Positions 9,701-16,180 of a stretch of 64,000 nt of DNA are shown piece by piece; the stretch's first letter is position 1, and the number at the start of each line of letters is the position of its first letter. Source of the stretch: Leptospira licerasiae serovar Varillal str. VAR 010 (GTDB taxonomy: Bacteria > Spirochaetota > Leptospiria > Leptospirales > Leptospiraceae); the NCBI RefSeq assembly GCF_000244755.1, contig NZ_AHOO02000005.1, positions 1,178,001 through 1,242,000 on the forward strand, given 5' to 3'. The position numbers and the translations under genes are program-made. The notes beneath the pieces are model-generated. The model made no database searches, was not told where the DNA came from, and was given only the letters and a program-made list of their open reading frames with translations.

Positions 9701-9934
9701 GATAGGCGTGTTATTTCTTAAGATTACGTAGTCTGGAGCCCCATATTCGGTTCTTCTCGGCTCATTGTTTGCCAATAAAGAGTTATCGATTGAATGAAGA
9801 AGTTCAGCAAGGGGTGCACGATATGAAAGTTCCGTCGATACTCCGGTAGACGAAATTTCAGATAGAGAATGTATATATTTGGATAGGAATCCTATTCTAA
9901 CGGTGCTGGATTGTTGTGGGCCGCCCTTGCTCAT
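6782..9934 (-). CDS. Single-chain restriction-modification enzyme (type IIG / helicase-less type ISP-like)
   Basis: The 1050-residue protein appears to join nuclease, methyltransferase and target recognition. Near the N-terminus, Asp68 (APDYVI) and Glu82-x-Lys84 (GYIETKD) form a PD-(D/E)XK-like site. The N6-adenine methylase core carries motif I LDPAVGTGTFLFEV (from about 382) and motif IV NPPY (502-505), preceded by the KKGVYYTPDPVVKYLV segment common in Eco57I-like and type ISP methylases. The C-terminal third resembles a TRD, ending in a GGYQVCEKWLNDRKGRSLSFQEI segment like those of type ISP specificity domains. No DEAD-box helicase or RecA motifs lie between nuclease and methylase, unlike LlaGI-type ISP enzymes. 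The gene looks more AT-rich than the ribosomal genes and has no hsdS or separate methylase neighbour, which fits horizontal gain. Modification of its own site is expected; specificity is unknown. Confidence 0.87.
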   Translation of the reverse strand: MSKGGPQQSSTVRIGFLSKYIHSLSEISSTGVSTELSYRAPLAELLHSIDNSLLANNEPRRTEYGAPDYVILRNNTPIGYIETKDIGENLDKIEKSEQIQRYKESLGNLIVTDYLEFRWFVEGEKRSSVKIASRKGSKIVPFPGYESEVIDLLDCFANEQTRVAKDPKDLAQRMGKIALVIRNTILSALQSKEDSALKDQMKTFHSRLIKQLSEAEFADMYAQTICYGLFAARANHSSGEFTRKTAGFEVPKTNPFLRRLFNTIAGTELDDRVTWAVDNLAYLLDRADFQAILKDFGKKTKHEDPVIHFYETFLASYDSKIREKKGVYYTPDPVVKYLVKTVDYILRNKKYFGFKGGLANSDTISKNSSDQNGEESHRIQILDPAVGTGTFLFEVIKMIKASFQGNEGQWKKYVPKHLLPRIFGFELLMAPYAIAHLKIGLYLKETGYDFEADDRLRIFLTNTLEESVHFKEEDIFDKFLVNESREAGEIKENKPIAVILGNPPYFGESKNNGDWIYNLLHKGTGNYFEFGGKPLNEKNPKWLNDDYVKFIRFSQWKIEQNGEGILAFITNHAYLDNPTFRGMRESLRNTFDDIYILDLHGNSGKAEKQKDGSSDQNVFEIAQGVALSIFIKKKNGEVKEPARIFYSELLGDRETKYKWLREHDLSDTNWNQIEPSKDLCLFVPQDSKRRIEYEKYPKITEIMPSHSVGLLTARDKLTIHFTPEEVWKTIIGFSEMETEEARVEFQLGEDVRDWKVSYAQKDLLDSGPNKKYITKILYRPFDYRYTYYTGKTKGFLCYPRKEIMKHLLQNENLALITSRMTKGENFAHALVTDLPGEVIGLSPKTSNNAFFFPLYLVGDDSGLFTEKSVNFSKEFLDLLHSKDISSTHEEVFYYIFSILYSSEYRKRYAEFLKRDFPRIPITSNKELFRKLSKYGEKIVSLQLMQNKTASKVKFPVSGDTVVDKLSYEIEKERVWINSKQYFAKISNEVWEYKIGGYQVCEKWLNDRKGRSLSFQEILHYSYIPHSIESIIKITGSIDKTISEYGKFPFV

Positions 9935-10248
9935 TGTATTCTAAAATAGAATATCCTATAATAGAATATTTTGGGTCAATGCGGAATTTTGATGTTTTTT
10001 CTAGAAAATGTCCGAAAAGGGGAGAATGGAGCCTTTTCCGGCCCGCTACACGGAATAAGCCAGCAGAGGCTTTAATTCGAATATTTCTTCTTTGTATTTT
10101 AAACGAGTCATTCTATATATTCTATTTCTGGAATATTCATTCCGGAACTGAATTTTTAAGTAAAAGTACACGCGAAAATCAATATTCCGGACCTGAGCCT
10201 CATAACGGGGAATTTCGAATTGCATACGTCTCCGTTAGGAGCATAATT
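9935..10248. promoter_or_regulatory. Divergent intergenic region with inverted and direct repeats
   Basis: A 314-bp AT-rich gap between the restriction-modification gene and the coiled-coil gene. TATTCTA (9937-9943) and TAGAATA (9947-9953) form an inverted repeat just outside the minus-strand start codon, and TAGAATAT recurs at 9962-9969. A 12-mer TTCCGGAACTGA (10140-10151) recurs with one change at 10185-10196. These could be operators for either gene. An open frame crosses the region from 9916 but has no start signal and no recognisable protein sequence, so I see no gene here. Confidence 0.4.
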
Positions 10249-10788
10249 ATGGCAATGCCAATGTTTCGCAGAATACCGCGAAAGTTAGAAGAAATATTAG
10301 GTGATGAAGGAACGAACGAGTTTTCCGATTTTATCAACGATTCTTTCGCAGCTAACAAGGAGAATGTGATGGAACTTGTTTCGGATAGATTTGAGAACAG
10401 ACTTTCGGAAGAATTGAATGTATTCCGCTCTGAATACAAAACAGATCTGGCAGATTTAAGAGCAGAATTCAAATCGGATATAGCTGAACTTCGGGCCGAA
10501 GTAAAAGAGGACATAGCAGAACTTCGTGCAGAATTAAAGGAGGATATTGCAGAGCTTCGAACAGAATTAAAAGAGGATATTGCAGAGCTTCGGGCGGAAT
10601 TAAAGGAAGATATCGCCGAACTCAGAGCAGAGCTAAAAGGAGAAATAGCAGAACTCCGTGTCGAAATGAATGAAAAAATCTCAGAGCTCCGAATAGAAAT
10701 TCACAAACTCATTTCTGCTCAGACAAGATGGATGTTAGGTGCGATCATAGCCTTGACGGGAATTTTCTCGATCATAGTCAAAATGTAA
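10249..10788 (+). CDS. Hendecad-repeat coiled-coil protein with C-terminal membrane anchor
   Basis: The ATG at 10249 is chosen because GGAG sits 7 bp upstream (10238-10241); the frame is open from 9916 but the extra residues do not look coding. The 179-residue product has an N-terminal part of about 60 residues (FRRIPRKLEEILGDEGTNEF...), then eight 11-residue repeats of the form AELKEDIAELR (residues 61-148), then one hydrophobic segment (MLGAIIALTGIFSIIV) at the very C-terminus. It should form a long parallel coiled coil anchored in the inner membrane. The architecture recalls DUF1640/CCDC90-like proteins, but I cannot assign the family firmly. It diverges from the restriction-modification gene. 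Function unknown. Confidence 0.75.
   Translation: MAMPMFRRIPRKLEEILGDEGTNEFSDFINDSFAANKENVMELVSDRFENRLSEELNVFRSEYKTDLADLRAEFKSDIAELRAEVKEDIAELRAELKEDIAELRTELKEDIAELRAELKEDIAELRAELKGEIAELRVEMNEKISELRIEIHKLISAQTRWMLGAIIALTGIFSIIVKM
10429..10692 (+). repeat. 33-bp in-frame tandem repeat, eight units
   Basis: Eight consecutive 33-bp units encode the 11-residue repeat (X-E-x-K-x-D-I-A-E-L-R). The central units are nearly identical in protein but differ at synonymous codons, while the outer units are diverged in protein too. The pattern suggests repeated internal duplication under selection for the protein, and copy number could vary between strains. Confidence 0.85.
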
Positions 10789-10803
10789 ATTCTCGAAAGG
10801 GTT

Positions 10804-11499
10804 TTAAGATTTGGAAAGTTTTTCGATCGATCTGGCAGCGATCTCTTTTCTGAGATCTTGGGCTTTTATTTTAGAGGTCCTTGTTTCTGAAACTAGGTTT
10901 GGGTTCGCGGTTTTAGGATGTCCGCTCAAAAAGGGAGGTTCAGGATTATATTCGATCATCAATTGGATTTCTTCTGCGGCCATTTGGCCTTGGATCTCCG
11001 CTACAACTTGGAGTGCAAAATCGATCCCAGCGGTGACCCCACCTCCGGTGATTCTGTCTCGATCGATTACCACTCTATCTTCTTGTACGTCAATTTTGGG
11101 AAAAAGTCTTAATACATCGAGAGATAGCCAATGTGTGGTCGCTTTATATCCATTTAATAGACCTGCTGCAGCCAAAACCAAAGAGCCGGTGCAAACGGAG
11201 CTAATGTATTTGGAAGTTTTTGATTTTTCTCTCAGCCAATTCAGAATTCTTTCATTTTCCATGAGTCGATTGACTCCGAGTCCACCGGGAACTAAGACCA
11301 AGTCCAAGTCTATATTTTCATACAAACTTCTGTCCGGAAGAATGAAAAGCCCTCTTTCGGAAGGGACTGGGTCCTTTGTTTCGGCTATAACATGGACTTT
11401 GGAATTTTTCATTCTGGAAAATACTTCGTAAGGACCTACAAAATCCAGCGGAGTTAGGTCCGGAAAGATAAGTAATCCGATATTGAACGGCTCTTGCAT
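10804..11499 (-). CDS. DJ-1/PfpI family protein, isonitrile hydratase-like
   Basis: A 231-residue protein with NIGLLIFPDLTPLDFVGPYEVF at the start (residues 6-27), LVLVPGGLG at 67-75 and the nucleophile elbow SVCTGSLVLAAAGLLNGYKA with Cys103, followed by TTHW. This combination is typical of InhA-type isonitrile hydratases and of the amidotransferase-like domain of GlxA-type AraC regulators; no HTH domain is present. The natural substrate is uncertain. Transcribed towards the coiled-coil gene, with only 15 bp between their 3' ends and no obvious terminator. An antisense open frame across it is ignored. Confidence 0.85.
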   Translation of the reverse strand: MQEPFNIGLLIFPDLTPLDFVGPYEVFSRMKNSKVHVIAETKDPVPSERGLFILPDRSLYENIDLDLVLVPGGLGVNRLMENERILNWLREKSKTSKYISSVCTGSLVLAAAGLLNGYKATTHWLSLDVLRLFPKIDVQEDRVVIDRDRITGGGVTAGIDFALQVVAEIQGQMAAEEIQLMIEYNPEPPFLSGHPKTANPNLVSETRTSKIKAQDLRKEIAARSIEKLSKS

Positions 11500-11630
11500 A
11501 GATAAGATTGGATAGAACTAGGATAACTCTTCAAGTCGAATTCGAAGGAAAAACTTCCGGTAAAGTCGATGAAATCCTCTTCAGGAAATTTGAAAGGAGG
11601 GAAGAAAGAACGTTAATTGATAAATATCTG

Positions 11631-11660
11631 GGATATTAAATGAACTTCTATCTAATATCC
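11631..11660. promoter_or_regulatory. Inverted repeat upstream of the XRE regulator gene
   Basis: GGATATTA (11631-11638) and TAATATCC (11653-11660) are exact inverted repeats with a 14-bp spacer, 42 bp upstream of the XRE start. This could be the autoregulatory operator of that gene. No clear -35/-10 pair could be fixed around it. Confidence 0.35.
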
Positions 11661-11702
11661 TGATTTGGTATATTCTGAATTGGGAAGTAGAATTAGTTTT
11701 GC

Positions 11703-11999
11703 TTGGCTAAAACAATCTACACCGAAGAATATAAGATTTTCCAAAAGTTGCTAAAGAAGGCCCGGGAAGACGCAGGCTTAACTCAAGTGGATGTTGCAGA
11801 CGCGCTCAAAACACCCCAATCTTTTATTTCCAAAGTCGAGGCGGGAGACAGAAGGATAGACGTTATCGAATTCTGGAACCTGGCAAAACTTTATAAAAAG
11901 CCTGTGGAATTCTTCTTCAAGTTTGAAGATAAAGCAGAACATAAATCTAAGAAGAAGTCTTTAAAAGCCGCAAGTTCTACTAAAAGAAAGTCCAAATAG
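11703..11999 (+). CDS. XRE-family helix-turn-helix transcriptional regulator
   Basis: A 98-residue protein with a Cro/C1-type HTH over about residues 12-66: LLKKAREDAGLTQVDVADAL, then the recognition helix TPQSFISKVEAGDRRI and FWNLAKLYKKP. A Lys/Ser-rich tail follows. The start is TTG at 11703: an in-frame TAG lies only three codons upstream and no ATG or GTG occurs early in the frame, so TTG is effectively forced. The length is that of a minimal DNA-binding regulator without a sensor domain. Its target is unknown; the inverted repeat at 11631-11660 is a candidate. Confidence 0.88.
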   Translation: MAKTIYTEEYKIFQKLLKKAREDAGLTQVDVADALKTPQSFISKVEAGDRRIDVIEFWNLAKLYKKPVEFFFKFEDKAEHKSKKKSLKAASSTKRKSK

Positions 12000-12030
12000 C
12001 GTACGTTTTTGATCCGTTGGATTGCCAACC

Positions 12031-12055
12031 ATTCTTTTCCTTCTGAGAAAAGAAT
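12031..12055 (+). terminator. Possible terminator hairpin after the XRE gene
   Basis: ATTCTTTTC (12031-12039) pairs exactly with GAAAAGAAT (12047-12055) across a 7-nt loop. No downstream T-run is present, so it is a weak terminator at best or an mRNA 3'-end stabiliser. Confidence 0.35.
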
Positions 12056-12089
12056 AGCCAAGAACAACAGCTTCTCTAAAAAATTCCAA

Positions 12090-12103
12090 TTGCCTTAAGG
12101 CAA
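12090..12103 (+). promoter_or_regulatory. Palindrome covering the ribosome binding site of the 12112 gene
   Basis: TTGCCTTAAGGCAA is a 14-bp perfect palindrome that ends 8 bp before the ATG at 12112. The only Shine-Dalgarno-like sequence (AAGG) lies inside it. It could be a protein-binding operator or a hairpin limiting translation. Confidence 0.4.
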
Positions 12104-12111
12104 AAAGCTAA

Positions 12112-13116
12112 ATGAAGCCGAATCGAATTTCGAATCCATGGATCTATGGGATCATTCTGATCCTGACTGCCTACTTTTCCTTTTGGGCCGGAAGGCTAGG
12201 CTTGGATAATATGGAGCTACCTTTTTCGGATATCGGATATGAGACGGAAAGTATTGTTGATTCGCATTATTTCATCAGGCCGCGATTAATTCTCAAGAAC
12301 GTTAGGTTTTATTGGCAGAAGGGTATTTTCGTCGAAGCGGATCGTCTCTCTTTGGAGGCTATTCCTAAAAACGGAGAAATTTTGCCTTTTGATCAGCCGG
12401 AACTTTTTAGCCTTAAGATCTTAAACGGTAATATCCATATTTCTTTCGAAAGTCTGGAAAAACTGATTAACGAAAGATTGTTCTCTTTTCCGGAATCTAC
12501 CCTTCGTAAAATTAAACTTCGTCCGATTTTTCATAATGGTGTTTGGAAACTTAAGATCTCAGGGGAGGTCAAACTAGTAGTTTGGGTCTCATTCGAAGGA
12601 ATTGCCACAGTTAAGATCGATCCTGAATCAGGTAGGATCTTGGTGGAGAACGAGTCCGTTCGAGCATTATTAAATCCTTATACAAAAGAACTTTTAAATA
12701 CAGTTGGCGTGTCCATCGAAGACCTGATCCGTTTTCCTAAGGGGAAAGGATTGGTCTTTTCGGGGAATAAAGTGTTTTTTGAACCGTTTTCCGTTTTTCC
12801 CGATCCGGAAGTGGAAGGTAAGATTAAAGATCTTAAATTGAATGAAAATACCCTAGATATAGAGTTTATTGCGGAACAGGAGATTCCTTCTCCTAAAACA
12901 AATTCCAAAAATTATATCTATGTTACCGGAGGAAAATTACTCTTCGGAGGGATTCAAGTTCACCAAGGCAAGGTCTTACTTATAGACAGAGAAGAATCCT
13001 CTTTGTTCGATTTCTCCTTTTCCGAATATAAAAAGGCTTTGTCTCTCTCTAATGTAAGAATGGAGGAAGATGGGCGTATCCTCATCTTTATGCCTGATTC
13101 TCCGCCTCTTGAATAA
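12112..13116 (+). CDS. Membrane-anchored protein of unknown function
   Basis: I do not recognise this 334-residue protein with confidence. One hydrophobic segment near the N-terminus (IYGIILILTAYFSFWAG) is followed by a periplasm- or surface-facing body rich in alternating beta-type sequence with repeated LKI/VKI/LKL stretches (for example LKILNGNIHISF, LKISGEVKLVVWVSF, IKDLKLNENTLDIEF). A beta-rich body behind one N-terminal anchor recalls AsmA/LmeA-like lipid-binding proteins, but this is only an impression. It follows the XRE gene by 112 bp and has a palindrome over its ribosome binding site. Confidence 0.7.
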   Translation: MKPNRISNPWIYGIILILTAYFSFWAGRLGLDNMELPFSDIGYETESIVDSHYFIRPRLILKNVRFYWQKGIFVEADRLSLEAIPKNGEILPFDQPELFSLKILNGNIHISFESLEKLINERLFSFPESTLRKIKLRPIFHNGVWKLKISGEVKLVVWVSFEGIATVKIDPESGRILVENESVRALLNPYTKELLNTVGVSIEDLIRFPKGKGLVFSGNKVFFEPFSVFPDPEVEGKIKDLKLNENTLDIEFIAEQEIPSPKTNSKNYIYVTGGKLLFGGIQVHQGKVLLIDREESSLFDFSFSEYKKALSLSNVRMEEDGRILIFMPDSPPLE

Positions 13117-13212
13117 TCTTGCCGATTAATAAAATATTTCCAATCTTATAAAAATTTCTCTAATCGGGAACGTTCTTATTCGAAGTCGGTCCTCTTGTTG
13201 AAGAGGATACTT

Positions 13213-13725
13213 ATGAATCTTTTCACTTCCAAGTCGCAGTTCCCCATATTTTGTATTAAGGGCGGGTTGCTCTTTTTATGGATTTTTTTGACGAGTTGTA
13301 TTTCTCCTCAATTTGCAATGAGTGGGGGAGGGGGAAGCCCTTATCCTTCCGACTTTGTCTATAAAGGAGATCTATTCGGTTTACAAAATTGTTTGAGAGC
13401 AGGTTATTCAGTAGATACAAGAGATCCTTTTACTAGGAATTTTACGCCTTTAATGATCGCGGCAAGAGAAGGAGAAGTTGAGATTGCAGAATTTTTAGTT
13501 CGGAACGGCGCAGACATTAACGCTAAAACTAGAGATGGACATACCGCTCTAATGATGGCCGTTTACAATCGGAACCTTGATATAGTGAAACTACTTTTGA
13601 AGAATGGTGCCAATGTACATATCAAAAGTAAACAAGGACATACAGCATTTTCGGAAGCTAGTTTAGAAGAAGCAATTCAGATCAAAGAACTACTTCTTCC
13701 ATATGAGATCGGTCCAAAAAGATGA
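13213..13725 (+). CDS. Ankyrin-repeat putative lipoprotein
   Basis: The ATG at 13213 has AAGAGG about 6 bp upstream and is preferred to the TTG codons at 13195/13198. The 170-residue product has a signal peptide with an FLTSC lipobox, a Gly/Ser linker, then about three ankyrin repeats. The best are FTPLMIAAREGEVEIAEFLV-RNGADIN and HTALMMAVYNRNLDIVKLLL-KNGANVH. Ankyrin repeats mediate protein contacts; here they would face the periplasm or cell surface. The stop overlaps the next start by 4 bp (ATGA), so the two small lipoproteins are probably made together and may interact. Confidence 0.85.
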   Translation: MNLFTSKSQFPIFCIKGGLLFLWIFLTSCISPQFAMSGGGGSPYPSDFVYKGDLFGLQNCLRAGYSVDTRDPFTRNFTPLMIAAREGEVEIAEFLVRNGADINAKTRDGHTALMMAVYNRNLDIVKLLLKNGANVHIKSKQGHTAFSEASLEEAIQIKELLLPYEIGPKR

Positions 13726-14045
13726 AATCAGCATTTCAGATCGTTCTTGTTCTTTTATTTCTAGAATCTTGCATGAATGACGATCGCTGCATAAGGGACT
13801 GCGATAAGAACTTTTCCATCTGTCTGTTGGTTGCGAGCAATGAGAATTCTCTTGGGATCGGATTCATTTGCAAAGTAATTTGCGACGATTGTAAATCAGA
13901 CTGTTATAGGGTAACCTCTTCCGGAAGGACAACCAGTACTTCCAGAGGTGGATCGGGTGGAGGAGGGGGAGGCGGTAGTTCAGGCGGAGACAGTGGTGGT
14001 GGCCACGGCGGAGGTGGTCATGGAGGAAGCGGAATCATATTCTAA
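13722..14045 (+). CDS. Small Cys-rich, Gly-rich-tailed putative lipoprotein
   Basis: A 107-residue product with signal peptide and FLESC lipobox. After it come cysteines in CX3C/CX6C spacing (CIRDCDKNFSIC) and then CX3CX2CX3C (CKVICDDCKSDC), and a tail of nearly pure Gly/Ser/His (about residues 76-104). The twin cysteine clusters could form a disulphide-linked helical hairpin in the periplasm; the Gly/His tail might bind metal, but this is speculation. It is translationally coupled to the ankyrin lipoprotein. The 2562-3038 product has a similar cysteine layout. Confidence 0.7.
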   Translation: MKSAFQIVLVLLFLESCMNDDRCIRDCDKNFSICLLVASNENSLGIGFICKVICDDCKSDCYRVTSSGRTTSTSRGGSGGGGGGGSSGGDSGGGHGGGGHGGSGIIF

Positions 14046-14056
14046 GGTATAGATAC

Positions 14057-14087
14057 AAAAAAAGGGAAACCGAGTCATTCGGTTTCC
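14057..14087 (-). terminator. Terminator for the minus-strand desaturase gene
   Basis: GGAAACCGA (14065-14073) pairs with TCGGTTTCC (14079-14087) around a 5-nt loop, next to an A-run at 14057-14063 that reads as a T-run on the minus strand. It therefore terminates the gene that ends at 14123 and may partly stop convergent transcription. Confidence 0.75.
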
Positions 14088-14122
14088 AGTTTGAGCTATT
14101 ATGAAAATTTTATATAGAAAGT

Positions 14123-14962
14123 CTACTTCGCAAATCCTATCTGAGAAGTTATCGGCGTTTTTTCATAGTCTTCTTTCTTACCGGCTACCTCGTCAAAATA
14201 GGTTTCGTAATTCGGGAAATTTGTTCCCATGATCCGGTCCCAAAAATTAAAATAGAGACTATAATTCCCATGAAACTTTTGGTGGTGAAGGTTATGATGG
14301 GTGGAGGTGTTGATCCACTTTGTAATAGGATGACTCGCCCATCCTTTCGGTAAAAATTCATATCCTAAATGCCACCAAATATTCATTACCATCGCATAGA
14401 ATGTGTGGAATATGAACACTCCGAAATGGATCGGCACTAAACTGATGAACGGCACAACGTAAATCGCTTCTAAGAAAGCTTCTGCCCAATGGAAATTGTA
14501 TGCAGCTAAAGGAGAAGGGTTAACGGATTTATGATGGATCGCATGTACGAAAGAATAGACCTTTTTGTGATGCATAAGTCTATGAGCCCAATAAAACCAA
14601 GTTTCATGCCAGACGGTGATCAGGATATAACTTAAGATCGCATAAGCCCAACCTCTTTCGGAGATATCGAAGTAGAGCGCTCTCGGAAGATATCCTAACT
14701 TTTGAAGGCTGAAAGAAACGACCGCAACCAAGCTGAACATTATCATCGTGACTGCAGATTGTTTGATCTCATATACGACCTTCTCCCATTTTGGGAAATT
14801 TTTCTGGATCCTGTATTTTTCGAAGTATCCTTTTTTCCAAATCCAGAATATAAAGAATGCGAGTCCTGCTAATGGATAGTATCTGATAAAGTTCATTGAA
14901 AGTTGGAATAGTCCGAAATTCCGAACGCATTCCCAACTGAAATCACAAGCGTTAAATGCCAT
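14123..14962 (-). CDS. Sterol desaturase / fatty acid hydroxylase superfamily protein (copy 1)
   Basis: A 279-residue membrane di-iron enzyme of the ERG3/fatty acid hydroxylase superfamily. Histidine boxes are visible as HETWFYWAHRLMHH, HAIHHKSVNPSP and HHNLHHQKFHGNY, with four or more hydrophobic segments. Such enzymes hydroxylate or desaturate sterol, carotenoid, fatty-acyl or ether-lipid substrates using O2. The substrate cannot be read from sequence. A GGAGGAAAA ribosome binding site precedes the ATG. A close paralogue of identical length lies at 31262-32101; both begin with a short extracytoplasmic segment with two Cys. Confidence 0.88.
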   Translation of the reverse strand: MAFNACDFSWECVRNFGLFQLSMNFIRYYPLAGLAFFIFWIWKKGYFEKYRIQKNFPKWEKVVYEIKQSAVTMIMFSLVAVVSFSLQKLGYLPRALYFDISERGWAYAILSYILITVWHETWFYWAHRLMHHKKVYSFVHAIHHKSVNPSPLAAYNFHWAEAFLEAIYVVPFISLVPIHFGVFIFHTFYAMVMNIWWHLGYEFLPKGWASHPITKWINTSTHHNLHHQKFHGNYSLYFNFWDRIMGTNFPNYETYFDEVAGKKEDYEKTPITSQIGFAK

Positions 14963-15019
14963 TTTTCCTCCGATCTCTGCATTCAGTTTACGTCGGATCC
15001 CGAAAGAAATCGTCCTCCC

Positions 15020-15057
15020 CGATCGGAGCGGAATAAAATATACGTCCAGACCGATCG
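15020..15057. promoter_or_regulatory. CGATCGG/CCGATCG inverted repeat upstream of the desaturase gene
   Basis: CGATCGG (15020-15026) and CCGATCG (15051-15057) are exact inverted copies 31 bp apart, about three helical turns. They lie between the AraC-type regulator gene and the desaturase gene, both on the minus strand. They could be paired sites for the adjacent regulator; this is inference. Confidence 0.3.
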
Positions 15058-15064
15058 AAACGGA

Positions 15065-16180
15065 CTATTTGGACTTATTTTTGCGGATCTTGTTTCTGTA
15101 TTCGGAGGGTGTAAATCCGGTTTCCTTTCGGAAAACCTCGTTAAAAGCTGATTTTGAGCCAAATCCCGAAGAGTAGGCGATGGACAACAAAACTTCTTGA
15201 GGATCGGATTCTATTTTCTTTTTTGCCTCTTCTACCCTGTGTTCATTCAATAATTGAAAGAAATTTTTTCCAATTTCATTGTTCAAATATTCAGAGAGTT
15301 GGTGCGTACTAATCTCTAATCTGCCTGCCAAAAATCCGAGTGTCAGATCTTCTTTTAAGAATACCTTCTCCTTTTGAAATAGGTCTTCTAAGTTTTGTTT
15401 GATACCATCTAGATCCAACCCGATTAGTTGGGAGGCTCTGTATTTTTTTTCCTCTTCCACTACTCTTTGTACTTCTAAGAAAAATTCGGGGAATCCTTGG
15501 CGCAGAATATACAAAGAGCATAAAAAGATCCCGATCAAAGAACCTACACCTTCTAAGCCTCTGATAGATCCTAAGAATACGGATATGGAGCCATATAATA
15601 AAATGATCAGAATACAAACGCTTACTCCTAAGATCGTAAGCATTCTTGGGTCTTTGTATATGACCGAAAACCGAAAACCCCAAAACAAACGAACAAATGT
15701 GGAAAGTAAAAATGCGAACACGACTCCCATGGCGCTTAAAACCGGGATTTTTAAAAATACTGGAAGCCCGGTGGTCTGCAGACTTTTGAGTAATTCGATC
15801 TTTTCCGGGCTTCCGGAAAAATAAAAGGGCGCCATCCAAATAAATATCAGTAGTGCGGGGATCATCTTGAGATAAAATATTTTTTTGGATTCCGGAGTGT
15901 TTCCCATGGCAAGAAGTAGATAACGTTCAATAAAAGGTCCCATGAGTCCGGAAACAGGAAGATGTGTAAGATACAAACCAGGGAAGTGGATGATCATTTT
16001 ACAAGTCAGTAAGAATGCATGAGATAGAAAGATCCCCACTAAGAAAAAAATAATCGCTAGTAAGTTTTGTTTTTCTCCCCTCGGTGAAGAAAATATTTCT
16101 CCCAAAGAAAACAAAAATGCGAGTCCGATCGAGAAGACTAAAAATAAGGAAGTATAAGATTGGATTCCGAACTCGTTCAT
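15065..16180 (-). CDS. AraC-family transcriptional regulator with N-terminal multi-TM domain
   Basis: With the ATG at 16180 the protein is 371 residues. The N-terminal two thirds contain about seven hydrophobic segments and the C-terminus holds an AraC-type double HTH: LTLGFLAGRLEISTHQLSEYLN and VLLSIAYSSGFGSKSAFNEVFRKETGFTPSEYR (given in parts, residues about 290-365). This membrane-sensor plus AraC design is common in Leptospira. The frame is open to 16267, but ATG at 16180 overlaps the vapC stop by 4 bp (ATGA) and removes a non-hydrophobic leader, so it is preferred. It appears to be the third gene of the vapB-vapC operon and may regulate the desaturase gene downstream. Confidence 0.85.
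   Translation of the reverse strand: MNEFGIQSYTSLFLVFSIGLAFLFSLGEIFSSPRGEKQNLLAIIFFLVGIFLSHAFLLTCKMIIHFPGLYLTHLPVSGLMGPFIERYLLLAMGNTPESKKIFYLKMIPALLIFIWMAPFYFSGSPEKIELLKSLQTTGLPVFLKIPVLSAMGVVFAFLLSTFVRLFWGFRFSVIYKDPRMLTILGVSVCILIILLYGSISVFLGSIRGLEGVGSLIGIFLCSLYILRQGFPEFFLEVQRVVEEEKKYRASQLIGLDLDGIKQNLEDLFQKEKVFLKEDLTLGFLAGRLEISTHQLSEYLNNEIGKNFFQLLNEHRVEEAKKKIESDPQEVLLSIAYSSGFGSKSAFNEVFRKETGFTPSEYRNKIRKNKSK

Noticed and set aside
9916..10248. N-terminal extension of the coiled-coil gene
   Set aside because: No start signal, atypical composition, and it would overlap the start of the restriction-modification gene; a good ribosome binding site precedes the ATG at 10249.
10429..10692. Tandem repeat considered as a CRISPR array or minisatellite
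   Set aside because: The 33-bp units have no spacers and lie in frame within a protein with a regular 11-residue period.
10811..11431. A 206-residue plus-strand open frame
   Set aside because: It is antisense to the well-supported DJ-1/PfpI gene and has the serine/isoleucine-rich composition of a shadow frame.
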